A DNA stretch of 47,092 nt, from positions 1-47,092 of the forward strand of contig JAKEHU010000032.1 of assembly GCA_022614855.1 (NCBI GenBank). The letters are read 5' to 3'. Below the pieces are notes generated by a model. The model was given only the letters and a program-made list of their open reading frames with translations. It ran no database searches and was not told the DNA's origin. Both the position numbers and the translations under genes were made by a program. How positions within the stretch are numbered: the stretch's first letter is position 1; every line of letters starts with the position of its first letter. This document shows, in pieces, positions 8,243-16,791 of this stretch. This stretch comes from Chlamydiota bacterium. GTDB taxonomy: Bacteria; Chlamydiota; Chlamydiia; Chlamydiales; Rhabdochlamydiaceae.

Positions 8243-9259
8243 ATGCTTATAATTAATTTTATTCTTTTTTTAATTAATTTCTTCTCAATTCATCCAGTTT
8301 CCACTCTAACTGCTTCTCTATCAAAAAAAGACAAGATACAAATTGAGGAAAAGCCGCAAAATGCCATTCTCACTTCGCAAAAAGTTGTCAAAATAGGAGA
8401 AGTAGAGCTCTGGACTGAAGCTTTGGGCAACCCCAAAAATCCTCCAATTCTCTTGATTTCAGGGGCAGGTTCTCATGCCCATTTCTGGTCCGACCCCTTT
8501 TGTAAAAAATTTGTTGATAAAGGCTATTTTGTCATCCGCTATGACAATCGAGATGTGGGACTCTCTTCAGCAGTAAATTTTGAAAAATTTCCTTATGATT
8601 TAAACGATCTTGCAAAAGATGCAGCTGCGATCCTTGATAACTATGGTCTCAAAAAAGCTCACCTGATCGGCCATTCGATGGGGGGTTATATTGCCCAGCT
8701 CTTTGCTGTAAATTATCCAGATCGTCTTCTCAGCGTGAGCGTCATTGGATCTGGACCTGCCGGAGGAACTACAGAATTGGATACTCCTCCTACGGAGGCA
8801 GAAAAAAAACTTTTCGATGAGGCTCTGCAAAGAATGTTTGGAAATCGACCTTCAAAAAATTTTGAGGAAAGCCTCGATGGCTTTTTAACGCTTTGGAAAT
8901 TCTTACATGGAAAGGTCGATTTGGATCTCCAACTTGCAATAGCATATGCAAAAGACATGTACATCCGATCTAAACATCCCATAGGAGCAAGGAGAGGGGT
9001 TCACTTTTCAGTCATGCAAAAAATGGCGGATACCTTAAATCAAAGAAGAGAAATTTTTTCTAAGATTCACTCTCCCTTTCTAATTATCCAAGGAGGAGAG
9101 GACCCTCTCATTCTACCAAGAAGAGGTGGCGTTGCGCTTTCTAAAGTCCTCCCTCACAGTAAATTAGAGCTTATTCCTGAAATGGGACATATGTTTTTTA
9201 ACCCATCATTGGAAGACAAAATTGCCTCTTTAATTTTCCAATTTCACTCTTCACACTAA
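8243..9259 (+). CDS. Secreted or membrane-anchored alpha/beta hydrolase
   Basis: Alpha/beta-hydrolase fold enzyme (338 aa) resembling the aclacinomycin methylesterase/proline iminopeptidase group. The catalytic triad can be read: Ser145 in GHSMGG, Asp287 in GGEDPLI, and His316 in PEMGHMFF. An oxyanion-hole region is at SGAGSHAHFW (73-82), and RYDNRDVGLS (99-108) is typical of this subgroup. The N-terminus is a hydrophobic signal or anchor (about 3-24), so it acts in the periplasm or envelope. An AAAGG site lies 5 nt before the ATG. It is transcribed divergently from rpmG. Its substrate (ester, lactone or peptide) cannot be told from sequence. Confidence 0.8.
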   Translation: MLIINFILFLINFFSIHPVSTLTASLSKKDKIQIEEKPQNAILTSQKVVKIGEVELWTEALGNPKNPPILLISGAGSHAHFWSDPFCKKFVDKGYFVIRYDNRDVGLSSAVNFEKFPYDLNDLAKDAAAILDNYGLKKAHLIGHSMGGYIAQLFAVNYPDRLLSVSVIGSGPAGGTTELDTPPTEAEKKLFDEALQRMFGNRPSKNFEESLDGFLTLWKFLHGKVDLDLQLAIAYAKDMYIRSKHPIGARRGVHFSVMQKMADTLNQRREIFSKIHSPFLIIQGGEDPLILPRRGGVALSKVLPHSKLELIPEMGHMFFNPSLEDKIASLIFQFHSSH

Positions 9260-9393
9260 GAGCGTTTTTCACAAATACTTGAATTTCAAAGACTAAAAAA
9301 ATAATTTGATAAAATTGTTTAAAAAAAAATTTACTCAAATTAGAGTGCGATTTAAGAAGACAAGACCCTTTTATGGGGAGCGTGGGGGAAAAA

Positions 9394-9933
9394 ATGAATC
9401 GATTTACAATACTATTTTCCATAGTGCCATTTCTCGGATTTGGAAGTGTCCAGGATGATTTGTTTTTTCAACTCGAAGATGATCCAAAAGAACAAGAATC
9501 GGTTGACATTAGCAGTTTTCTTGAAGAAGAAGACGAAGAACTAGCAGAAATGTTGCGAGCTTTTAAAGAGGAGAAAAAAGAAGAGATTTTAGGCAGTAAA
9601 AAAGAGGAAGAGAAATTTTCTTGGTTAGAAGAAGAAGAGGAAATTTTTTCTACTAGCAAGGATAAACGCGACGAGAAAAAAGAAACGCTTTCTCGCGGTA
9701 AAAATTCTAAGGAAAAAATGCCTTCTCTTGAAAATATTCCTAAAAGAAATCTTACCTTTGCAAAAAAACCACAAGTCGTTCCTGCAGAAAAAGAGGTAAA
9801 ACAGTCAGAGATCCAAAAGAAACCGGTGACTAAACCGAAAGTCCAATTAGATAAAGCAAAAATTTTGCGAAAGAAAAATGGAAAAATACGAAGGAATTCT
9901 AGTGTGAAAAGCTTAAAGAAAGAACAGAAATAA
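9394..9933 (+). CDS. Charged, low-complexity secreted protein of unknown function
   Basis: No family recognised. The ATG at 9394 is preferred to the in-frame ATG at 9373 because GGGGGA lies just upstream of it and it starts a clean signal peptide (NRFTILFSIVPFLGFGS). The mature part is dipolar. Residues about 20-90 are rich in Glu, with runs such as EEEDEELAEM, and are probably helical. The C-terminal 80 residues are rich in Lys and Arg with short PKVQ/KKPV-type segments. This could be an envelope linker or a nucleic-acid- or polymer-binding tail protein. It converges on tsaD with a 5-nt gap. The acidic half also creates a long antisense Ser-rich frame, which I treat as an artefact. Confidence 0.6.
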   Translation: MNRFTILFSIVPFLGFGSVQDDLFFQLEDDPKEQESVDISSFLEEEDEELAEMLRAFKEEKKEEILGSKKEEEKFSWLEEEEEIFSTSKDKRDEKKETLSRGKNSKEKMPSLENIPKRNLTFAKKPQVVPAEKEVKQSEIQKKPVTKPKVQLDKAKILRKKNGKIRRNSSVKSLKKEQK

Positions 9934-9938
9934 GAATC

Positions 9939-10952
9939 TCATAAAGCCATTCGCACTTTTGGTTCCAAATCAAGAGGATCTCCCGCTTCTTTTTTCCGAA
10001 AAACATGATATCCCAATCCAGCAATCATGGCTCCGTTATCTAAAGTCAATTCCGAAGAAGGCCAGTAAATAGGAACCGAGATCGAAGAGGTTTGGAAAAG
10101 TTCGCGCAACCTGAGGTTATTGCTCACTCCTCCGCCAATATAAATGGCTTTGCAGGGGAAATTTTCTGTTGCCCTACCTGTTTTTTCCACAATATCTTTA
10201 AAAGCTGCCTCTTGAAAAGAAGCAGCAATATCTGCCTTTTCTATTTCCCCAATTTGGCCATTTCCTTTGCAATTTTGCCCGTGAATCGTGTACAAGACAT
10301 TCGTCTTTAAGCCACTAAAGGAAAAACTCCAGGGTTGAGCCTTTACTTTTCCTGCTTTGAAAGGATAGCGCAAAGGATTTCCTATTTTGGCTAGGCTTTC
10401 TATAGCGGGCCCTCCTGGATAGGGCTTTTCAAGCATTGAGGCTACTTTGTCAAAAGCTTCTCCGATAGCATCATCTACCGTCCCCCCAATAAACGCATAA
10501 TTGCCGACGTCAAGAATTTGAACTAAGAAGGTATGCCCACCTGATATGACAAGGCCAATTGCAGGAAAAGTGAAAGCTTGGTTTGAAAGCATAGCAGCAT
10601 AAAGATGTGCTTCGACATGGTTGACACCGACAAAGGGGATATTCCAAGCAAGAGAGAACGTTTTTGCTGCACTGAGTCCCATTAAAAGTGATCCGATAAG
10701 GCCAGGTCCTTGCGCAACTGCAATGAGGTCGATCTCTTCTTTTGAAATTCCAGCAGTACTCAATGCCTGATTTAAAGTAGGAATGAGAAGATCTACATGC
10801 TGTCTGGAAGCAAGTTCAGGCCAAACACCACCCAATGATTGATGAATATCTGCTTGTGAAGAGATGACATTGGATTTGATTTCTCTTCCATCGATGACGA
10901 TGGAACAGGCCATCTCATCACAAGTAGATTCAATTCCCAAAACAGTAATCAT
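9939..10952 (-). CDS. tsaD: tRNA N6-threonylcarbamoyladenosine transferase
   Basis: Catalyses the last step of t6A37 formation on ANN-decoding tRNAs, working with TsaB and TsaE. The 337-aa protein has the ASKHA signature and metal ligands His112 and His116 in HVEAHLYA, the nucleotide-binding SGGHT and SFSGLKTN segments, GGGVSNN near residue 275 and the C-terminal LDNGAMIA. Full length (E. coli TsaD is 337 aa). The ATG at 10952 gives the standard start ITVLGIESTCDE. It is monocistronic here, with the palindromic element and pgl upstream on the same strand. Confidence 0.96.
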   Translation of the reverse strand: MITVLGIESTCDEMACSIVIDGREIKSNVISSQADIHQSLGGVWPELASRQHVDLLIPTLNQALSTAGISKEEIDLIAVAQGPGLIGSLLMGLSAAKTFSLAWNIPFVGVNHVEAHLYAAMLSNQAFTFPAIGLVISGGHTFLVQILDVGNYAFIGGTVDDAIGEAFDKVASMLEKPYPGGPAIESLAKIGNPLRYPFKAGKVKAQPWSFSFSGLKTNVLYTIHGQNCKGNGQIGEIEKADIAASFQEAAFKDIVEKTGRATENFPCKAIYIGGGVSNNLRLRELFQTSSISVPIYWPSSELTLDNGAMIAGLGYHVFRKKEAGDPLDLEPKVRMAL

Positions 10953-10998
10953 ATCAGGCTAATGATATCAGAAAAGGAAGTTAGATGCGGTGGGAAAA

Positions 10999-11156
10999 GA
11001 GAGAGAATAAAATCGGGTACGGACACGAATATGCATACGGTTACGAAGAAAAATTGGAAAGTAGTCGAGATGTCTTAAACAAGAAACTTAAACTGCTTAC
11101 CTCCGGCACTCTTTTCGTAAGCGTGTACGTGCCCATATCCATGCCCGATTCTCTCG
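10999..11156. repeat. Imperfect palindrome built from degenerate TACGNA-like hexamers
   Basis: The left arm, about 11001-11050, starts GAGAGAATaaaATCGGG and continues in units like tacgga-cacgaa-tatgca-tacggt-tacgaa. The reverse complement of 11112-11155 runs GAGAGAATCGGG then catgga-tatggg-cacgta-cacgct-tacgaa. Over the 33-nt core from GGG to TTACGAA the arms differ at about ten positions, nearly all transitions. The loop is about 60 nt. Both strands can read as (Tyr/His)-(Gly/Glu/Val/Ala) dipeptide repeats: GYGHEYAYGYEE on plus, HGYGHVHAYE on minus. It fills the tsaD-pgl gap. I regard it as a mobile or repeat-derived hairpin, not as a gene. Confidence 0.7.
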
Positions 11157-11164
11157 CTCATCAC

Positions 11165-11923
11165 TTAGAGGTGTAAGATTTCAGAAGCTGCGGCCTCATC
11201 GATAATCCAAAGGGCTTTATGTTCTTTGGTTCCAATTTTTTGGGCGGGATAAAGCTCCTGATTTGGTGAGGTAAATACTTCTTTTACAATATGTTTTTTT
11301 GAGGGCCCAAAGACATAAATAGCTATATTTTTTGCTTGATTGATGCACTCTATTGTCAACGTCATACGCCAAGATTTTTTTTGAGGAAGATAATTTTCTA
11401 TGACAAGCCTCCCCTTTGCATCAAGGGCTTTTGTATTAGGGAAGAGGGAAGCTGTGTGTCCATCTTCTCCTATCCCAAGCAAAACAAGATCAAAAGACCC
11501 ATGAAAAAGAGAGAGGATTGTCTTTTCATATTCTAAAGCGTTTTTTTCTAGCTCCTTTTCTGCAACCATTCGATGAATTTGATTTGGAGGAATAGCCATA
11601 TTTTTAAAGCCACCATTCATTGCCATTTGATAATTGCTTTCTGGATGATTGGGAGGTACGTTTCTCTCATCAGACCAAAATAGCCAAATCTTGGACCAAT
11701 CAATTTGGTCTTTATAAGGAAGAGAGCAAAGGTGCTCGTAAATGGATCTTGGAGTAGAACCTCCAGCAAGAGCCACGTAAAATGAGCCGTGATTTTGAAT
11801 GGATTGTTGGTAGATAGCAATAAAATGGCGCAGGCAGAGATTAAGAGTGGTATTTTGATCACCGGGAATTAAAAGATTTCGCCTCTCATCCCATGATTTT
11901 ACCTTAATTTGTTCGATTTGCAC
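11165..11923 (-). CDS. pgl: 6-phosphogluconolactonase
   Basis: Hydrolyses 6-phosphogluconolactone, the second step of the oxidative pentose phosphate pathway. The 252 aa carry ALAGGSTPRSIYEHL, WLFWSDERNVPPNHPESN and LLGIGEDGHTASLFP, all hallmarks of the DevB/SOL family. The start is GTG at 11923, two nt after the opcA stop; no ATG is available nearby that keeps the N-terminus. It closes the pyrG-yqgF-zwf-opcA-pgl run and matches devB (CT186) in C. trachomatis by position. Confidence 0.94.
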   Translation of the reverse strand: MQIEQIKVKSWDERRNLLIPGDQNTTLNLCLRHFIAIYQQSIQNHGSFYVALAGGSTPRSIYEHLCSLPYKDQIDWSKIWLFWSDERNVPPNHPESNYQMAMNGGFKNMAIPPNQIHRMVAEKELEKNALEYEKTILSLFHGSFDLVLLGIGEDGHTASLFPNTKALDAKGRLVIENYLPQKKSWRMTLTIECINQAKNIAIYVFGPSKKHIVKEVFTSPNQELYPAQKIGTKEHKALWIIDEAAASEILHL

Positions 11924-11925
11924 CT

Positions 11926-13026
11926 TTATACGTTCAATCCTTTCATTTCTTTAAAAAAGTGTAACAATTTTACGTAATGGATACTAGACCCTTTCTGTGA
12001 GATTTCTCGGATTAGAGATTGCCCTGGTTCAGCTCTTTCAAAGAGATATTTTAAAGGGATTTCACATTTTTCTAGAGTGGAAAAACGCATGCTGATTTCA
12101 TGGGGCGAGTTTAAATCTCTTCCAAAAGAAAAATGGTTTTCATTTTCTGTAGTTAAATCAACTGAGATGATTGACCCTGGAGGAATATTTTGAAATTTTT
12201 CAGGATGTAGAGATACTGTGAGATTTTTTTGCCCATGTTTTCGATAAATAAATCTGATTTGACCCTCTTTTTGTTCAATTTTTATAAACTTCCAGTTCAT
12301 TTGAGAAGCGATCCATCCTTGAAGATAAATGGATTGAATCAAAGTGTGGCTGTAAAATTCTGAAGGCAGAGCATTGTAAAATATTTGCAATTGTTTTGTT
12401 TGTTTAAGTTCATTTAGCCTTTTTTCCGTATAAAAGGTCATGGAAAGAAGATCTCGCCAATTTTTCATTCTAGCCCAATTTAAATCTGCAATTTCTGCTG
12501 TTTCTACAATCGAGAGCAGTCTTTTTGCAAAATCTGATAATTTGTCTGCGGTTTCTGAATCAAAAATGAATCGATTTGCAAATTTTTTCAGCTCTTGGAA
12601 AAGGGGCTCATTTTTGCAAGGGTCTTCAGCCCAAATCAGGTAAATGGGTAGATCCGGCAACATGTGGGGCAATATGACAAAGGGAATTTTTTTAATGACA
12701 TGAGTCGATCCTTCAATTTGGATAAAATCACAGAGAATTTCCTGCTCACCTTTTCCTGCAGACAAAATAGACACATCGATTTTTAAAAAAGGTTCTTTTA
12801 GATCGGAGTTTTTCGTAATGAAAATGATACGGGAGGGAAATTTTTCAATGATTTTGTGTGCAATTTGCAGGACATATTTTGCCCGCAGGTTCTTTTCTGT
12901 GAAAAATAGAAGATTAAAAAGACTGGCCCTTAATTTATTTTTCCCTTGGATAGATTCCCAAAGTCTTGTAAGAGCTCCTTCAATTTCATGCGCAGAAACT
13001 GTTTGTGAATTTTGAGATGGGTTCAT
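11926..13026 (-). CDS. opcA: OpcA-type glucose-6-phosphate dehydrogenase assembly protein
   Basis: OpcA proteins bind and activate Zwf in cyanobacteria and actinobacteria. The 366-aa product matches the family pattern in order: LRASLFNLLFF near residue 35, ILCDFIQIEGS, FVILPHMLPDLPIYLIWAEDP, RFIFDS, and DLNWARMKNWRDLLSMTFY near the centre. The start used is the ATG at 13026, which shares one base with the zwf stop (TAATG) and follows a strong GGAGG. An upstream in-frame ATG at 13041 overlaps that ribosome site and is less likely. Tight coupling between zwf and pgl supports a Zwf-partner role. As I recall, Chlamydia has zwf directly followed by devB, so this gene is an addition or a retained ancestral gene. 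Confidence 0.82.
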   Translation of the reverse strand: MNPSQNSQTVSAHEIEGALTRLWESIQGKNKLRASLFNLLFFTEKNLRAKYVLQIAHKIIEKFPSRIIFITKNSDLKEPFLKIDVSILSAGKGEQEILCDFIQIEGSTHVIKKIPFVILPHMLPDLPIYLIWAEDPCKNEPLFQELKKFANRFIFDSETADKLSDFAKRLLSIVETAEIADLNWARMKNWRDLLSMTFYTEKRLNELKQTKQLQIFYNALPSEFYSHTLIQSIYLQGWIASQMNWKFIKIEQKEGQIRFIYRKHGQKNLTVSLHPEKFQNIPPGSIISVDLTTENENHFSFGRDLNSPHEISMRFSTLEKCEIPLKYLFERAEPGQSLIREISQKGSSIHYVKLLHFFKEMKGLNV

Positions 13027-14570
13027 TAAATTAACCTCCATTTAAATCCATCTCTGCTAATCATCTCATCTGCCGATTTTGGTCCCCAAGTTCCTGATTC
13101 GTAATTAGGAAAATCTTTAGGAGGTGTAGATGCAAAATAATCTAGAATGGGTGTGAAGATTTTCCAAGAACTCACTACCTCATCTTCCCTTGCAAATAAA
13201 GTGGTATCGCCAATCATGCAATCTTGAATGAGTCTTTCATATGCTTCAGGTGGGGTAAGTCCAAAGTAGGTTCCATAGCGAAAATCCATTTTAACAGATT
13301 GAATGGGACTACTTGGTCCTGGAACTTTGCAATTGATTTTAAGAGCAATTCCCTCATCAGGTTGGATGCGAATGGCAAGTACATTGGATTCGTGAAGATG
13401 GCCTCTTTCTTGAAAAAGTACTTCGGGTGGATGTTTAAAGGTAATGGCTATTTCCGTAGCTCTTTTTGGCAATCTTTTTCCTCCTCGTAAGTAAAAAGGA
13501 ACGCCATCCCATCGCCAATTATCGATAAAAAGTCGCAGCGCTGCAAAAGTTTCTACATTGGAAGAGGGATTGACATTTTCCTCTTGCCGATATCCGATGA
13601 CCTCTTCTCCATTGATATAACCTTGGCCATATTGGCCGCGAACTAGAGAGGACGAAAAATCTTCTTCAGAAAAAGGTCGAATTGCCTGCACCACTTTTAC
13701 CTTTTCATCTCTGATTGAATCAGCACTAAGATTGATTGGCGGTTCCATTGCAACAAGAGAAAGGAGTTGTATCATGTGATTTTGCATGATATCGCGCACA
13801 AGCCCTGCTTCTTCGAAAAAAGCCCCTCTTTTTTCAATGCCCATATCCTCTGCAACAGAAATTTGTACATGTTCAATATATCGACTATTCCAAAGCGATT
13901 CAAAAATCGAATTTGCAAATCGAAAAACAAGAAGATTTTGCACAGTTTCTTTTCCAAGGTAATGGTCGATGCGAAAGATTTGATCTTCGCTTAGAAAATG
14001 GGTAAGTGTATTTTGAAGTTCAGTAGCAGATTGCAAATCGTGGCCAAATGGCTTTTCAACTACTACTCTGGACCATTTGTCTTTTACCTTTTCTTTATTA
14101 TAGATGAGTCCATGTTCATGAAGTTTTTCACAAACAATCGTAAAGAAGCTAGGTTGAGTGGAGAGATAGAAAACTCGATTTCCTCTCGTTCCAAATTGGC
14201 TATCGAGTTCTGCGAGGAAAGTTTTTAATTTTTCATATCCTTCATCTTCATGGAACTCCGATCGATGATAAAAAATCTGTTCTTTAAAATTGTTCCAAAT
14301 CGATTTTTCGACTGGTTTAACTCTAGAAAATTGATTGACACCTTTTTTCATTTCCTCTCTAAATTGCTCGTGAGTTTTTTCTCTTCGCGCAAAACCCACC
14401 ACGGCAAATTGGCTGGGAAGTTGACTTTCTCTAGCTAAATTATAAATAGCCGGAAAAAGTTTTCTTGAAGTCAAATCTCCAGTAGCCCCAAAGATCACTA
14501 AGATACAGGGGTCGACAAATCTAGTAGAAATGCCAGGTTCTTCTAGTGGGTGAGTAAAATTTTGTGCCAT
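13026..14570 (-). CDS. zwf: Glucose-6-phosphate 1-dehydrogenase
   Basis: Makes NADPH and 6-phosphogluconolactone from glucose-6-phosphate. The 514 aa show the nucleotide-binding GATGDLTSRKLFPAIY near the N-terminus (shifted by about 20 residues, as in chlamydial and cyanobacterial forms), VVVEKPFGHDL, the active-site RIDHYLGKE and RWDGVPFYLRGGKRL. Full length. It is separated from yqgF by a REP-like palindrome (14580-14681) and coupled to opcA by a one-base stop/start overlap. A host-dependent bacterium keeping the whole branch (zwf, opcA, pgl) can make its own NADPH and pentose phosphates from glucose-6-phosphate. Confidence 0.97.
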   Translation of the reverse strand: MAQNFTHPLEEPGISTRFVDPCILVIFGATGDLTSRKLFPAIYNLARESQLPSQFAVVGFARREKTHEQFREEMKKGVNQFSRVKPVEKSIWNNFKEQIFYHRSEFHEDEGYEKLKTFLAELDSQFGTRGNRVFYLSTQPSFFTIVCEKLHEHGLIYNKEKVKDKWSRVVVEKPFGHDLQSATELQNTLTHFLSEDQIFRIDHYLGKETVQNLLVFRFANSIFESLWNSRYIEHVQISVAEDMGIEKRGAFFEEAGLVRDIMQNHMIQLLSLVAMEPPINLSADSIRDEKVKVVQAIRPFSEEDFSSSLVRGQYGQGYINGEEVIGYRQEENVNPSSNVETFAALRLFIDNWRWDGVPFYLRGGKRLPKRATEIAITFKHPPEVLFQERGHLHESNVLAIRIQPDEGIALKINCKVPGPSSPIQSVKMDFRYGTYFGLTPPEAYERLIQDCMIGDTTLFAREDEVVSSWKIFTPILDYFASTPPKDFPNYESGTWGPKSADEMISRDGFKWRLI

Positions 14571-14579
14571 GATTATAGC

Positions 14580-14681
14580 ATAAAGGCTAAAGTATAAAGG
14601 CTAAAGGCTAAATTAACGAATTCACCTCTTGTAGTCTACTTCTCTCTTTTTAGCTTTTAGCCTTTAGAATTTAGCTTTTGC
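14580..14681. repeat. REP-like palindrome of the AAAGGCTAAA family, copy 1
   Basis: The left side carries several AAAGGCTAAA/AAAGTATAAAGGC units (14581-14614). The right side, from about 14645, carries their complement: CTCTTTTTAGCTTTTAGCC, then TTTAGAATTTAGC. A spacer of about 30 nt separates them. The same order of left units, spacer and CTCTTTTTAGC..TTTAGAATTTAGC recurs at 37730-37802, and a half copy is at 37209-37240. The right end overlaps yqgF: its last codons and stop (Lys-Ala-Lys-Phe-stop) lie inside the repeat. Confidence 0.75.
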
Positions 14682-15089
14682 ATTCAAGTAGCTTTGCAAA
14701 ATCAATATAGCAGCGATAAGATCGATCTCTTTTGCCCGTTTTTTTCTTTTGAGTTTTGCCTCTTTCATGACGCGATCCGCTTCTGCAGAAGTTAGCCTTT
14801 CATCCCATAAGACGACCTTTGTTTTGCAGAGATCTTCTAAAATTTTGGCAAATTCTCGAACCTTTAATGATAAGGGGCTATCTTTTCCATTTAATAAAAG
14901 GGGAAGGCCGATCACAATCGCATCGAGCGGGAAATGGGGAATAAGTGCTTTGTAAATCTTTTGCGCCGTTTTTTGCAAATTGGCTTCAGTTTGGATCAGT
15001 GCAAAGGGAGATGCTAGGATTTTTTTTTCATCTGAAAGAGCAATTCCAATTCTTGCTAAACCAAAATCAATACCTGCAATACGTCTCAT
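14664..15089 (-). CDS. yqgF: Pre-16S rRNA nuclease / Holliday-junction resolvase-like protein YqgF (RuvX)
   Basis: RNase H-fold protein of 141 aa that processes the 5' end of 16S rRNA in E. coli. Visible are the N-terminal GIDFGLARIGIALSD with its metal-binding Asp, IVIGLPLLLNG, and DERLTSAEA followed by a Lys-rich helix and the second acidic site EIDLIAAILILQSYL. Its ATG shares one base with the pyrG stop (TAATG). The final Lys-Ala-Lys-Phe and the stop are encoded inside the palindromic repeat at 14580-14681, so the original C-terminus may have been altered by insertion. The core domain is intact. Position matches CT184. Confidence 0.92.
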   Translation of the reverse strand: MRRIAGIDFGLARIGIALSDEKKILASPFALIQTEANLQKTAQKIYKALIPHFPLDAIVIGLPLLLNGKDSPLSLKVREFAKILEDLCKTKVVLWDERLTSAEADRVMKEAKLKRKKRAKEIDLIAAILILQSYLNAKAKF

Positions 15090-16738
15090 TAGACCTCTTG
15101 CTTAAGCAAAAGGTCTTTTCTTTTTTTAGAATGAAAAAGACATGCTCCAATGAATTCTCTAAAGAGAGGATGTGGATCAATCGGTTTGGATTTGAATTCA
15201 GGATGAAATTGGACACCAACCATCCAAGGGTGATTTTCTAGTTCAATAATTTCACAGAGCTCATCATTTTCTAAGATACCCGAATGGATGAGCCCCTTTT
15301 TTTCACACATCTGTTTGTACGCATTGTTAAATTCAAATCGATGTCGATGGCGCTCTGAAACAACCGCCATTTTATAAGCCTCTTTTGCTTTTGTTCGATC
15401 TTTGATTACACATCGATGTGCTCCAAGGCGCATCGTTCCTCCCAAATTTTTGACATCTCTTTGTTCGCTTAAAAGAGAAATAATGGGATGAGCAGTATTT
15501 GGATCCATTTCTGTGCTATTTGCCTCTTTGAGGCCAAGAACATGTCTTGCAAATTCTACGCACATCACCTGCATGCCCAAACAAAGGCCAAAAAAAGGAA
15601 TTTTTTTCTCTCTACAATACTTAGCAGTCAAAATTTTCCCCATCCATCCACGCTCTCCAAAACCTCCTGGGACTAAACATCCGTCAGAGTGGCCAACCAG
15701 CTTTTCCACATCGGACTCATTTGCAATTTTATCTGCATCAATACTTTTGATATCGATAGAGACATTATGAAAGATAGAAGCGTGTTTTAAAGCTTCAAAC
15801 ACAGAAATATAAGCATCTTGAAGCTGCAAATATTTCCCTACAATGGCAATAGTCACCTTTCCCTTTGGATTTTTTATTTTTTCAAGCATAGTTTGCCATT
15901 CATTCAAGAGAGCCTTTTCGCAAGGAAGTTGGAAATACTGACAAATTTTGCTATCCAAACCCTGTTCATGGAGATAAATTGGAACTTCATAAATGGTGAA
16001 TTCGACATCTACTTCGTCGATCACATTTTCTTTGGCAACACTGCAAAAAAGACTGATCTTATCCTTAATTTCTTCTGGGAGTTTTTTTTCACATCTGCAC
16101 AAGATGAAATTTGGAATGAGGCCGATTTGTCTGAGTATTTGGACCGAGTGTTGCGAGGGTTTTGTCTTTATTTCTCCAGCTGCTTTTAAATAGGGAACGT
16201 AAGTGAGATGAATGATGATGCAATCTCTAGGTCTTTCTTGCTGAAATTGACGTATTGCTTCTAAAAAAGGAAGAGATTCAATATCTCCAACAGTTCCCCC
16301 GATTTCTACAATTACAACGTCCGTATGAGTTTGTTGCATCGAAGCATTGAGAATTCGCTGTTTAATTTCATCTGTGATGTGGGGGATCACCTGGATTGTT
16401 TTTCCAAGATAATCTCCCTTTCTCTCCTTTTTGATCACAGTTTCATAGATTTGTCCTGCAGTGGCATTTGAAAGGCGGCAGATGGGAGAATTGGTATAGC
16501 GAAAATAGTGGCCAAGATCGAGATCTGTCTCTGCTCCATCATCTGTCACATAGACCTCACCATGTTGAAATGGATTCATGGTTCCTGGATCTACATTGAG
16601 ATAAGGATCAAATTTAAGAAGGGCAATTTTTAACCCACGCCTCTCGAGCAGCATTGCTATGGAAGCAGAGGTCAGCCCTTTTCCAAGAGAGGAGATCACC
16701 CCTCCGGTAATAAAAATATATTTTGGTTGACTGGCCAT
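15089..16738 (-). CDS. pyrG: CTP synthase
   Basis: Converts UTP to CTP with glutamine as ammonia donor. The 549-aa protein has the N-terminal synthetase domain (ITGGVISSLGKGLTSAS P-loop, GGTVGDIESLPFLEA) and a C-terminal class I glutamine amidotransferase domain with PGGFGERG, the nucleophile Cys in GLCLGMQ, and the His/Glu pair in VQFHPEFKSKP. All catalytic residues are present. It leads the minus-strand run into yqgF. The 53-bp gap to the divergent pfp gene must hold both promoters; neither is clear. Chlamydiae are known to keep pyrG because they import only some nucleotides from the host. Confidence 0.97.
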   Translation of the reverse strand: MASQPKYIFITGGVISSLGKGLTSASIAMLLERRGLKIALLKFDPYLNVDPGTMNPFQHGEVYVTDDGAETDLDLGHYFRYTNSPICRLSNATAGQIYETVIKKERKGDYLGKTIQVIPHITDEIKQRILNASMQQTHTDVVIVEIGGTVGDIESLPFLEAIRQFQQERPRDCIIIHLTYVPYLKAAGEIKTKPSQHSVQILRQIGLIPNFILCRCEKKLPEEIKDKISLFCSVAKENVIDEVDVEFTIYEVPIYLHEQGLDSKICQYFQLPCEKALLNEWQTMLEKIKNPKGKVTIAIVGKYLQLQDAYISVFEALKHASIFHNVSIDIKSIDADKIANESDVEKLVGHSDGCLVPGGFGERGWMGKILTAKYCREKKIPFFGLCLGMQVMCVEFARHVLGLKEANSTEMDPNTAHPIISLLSEQRDVKNLGGTMRLGAHRCVIKDRTKAKEAYKMAVVSERHRHRFEFNNAYKQMCEKKGLIHSGILENDELCEIIELENHPWMVGVQFHPEFKSKPIDPHPLFREFIGACLFHSKKRKDLLLKQEV

Positions 16739-16791
16739 ACAAGATAAAGTTTATTTAAAAAAAAGGAAAAACTCAATTAAAATGATACCTC

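Noticed and set aside
9468-9659. Ser-rich minus-strand frame
   Set aside because: It is the antisense of Glu-rich codons (GAA/GAG) in the charged secreted protein.
10985-11176. 63-codon plus-strand frame between tsaD and pgl
   Set aside because: It is made of the palindrome arms and loop and has no ribosome site; its Tyr/His-Gly pattern comes from the hexamer repeat.
15818-16189. 123-codon plus-strand frame inside pyrG
   Set aside because: Antisense to conserved CTP synthase motifs; no independent support.
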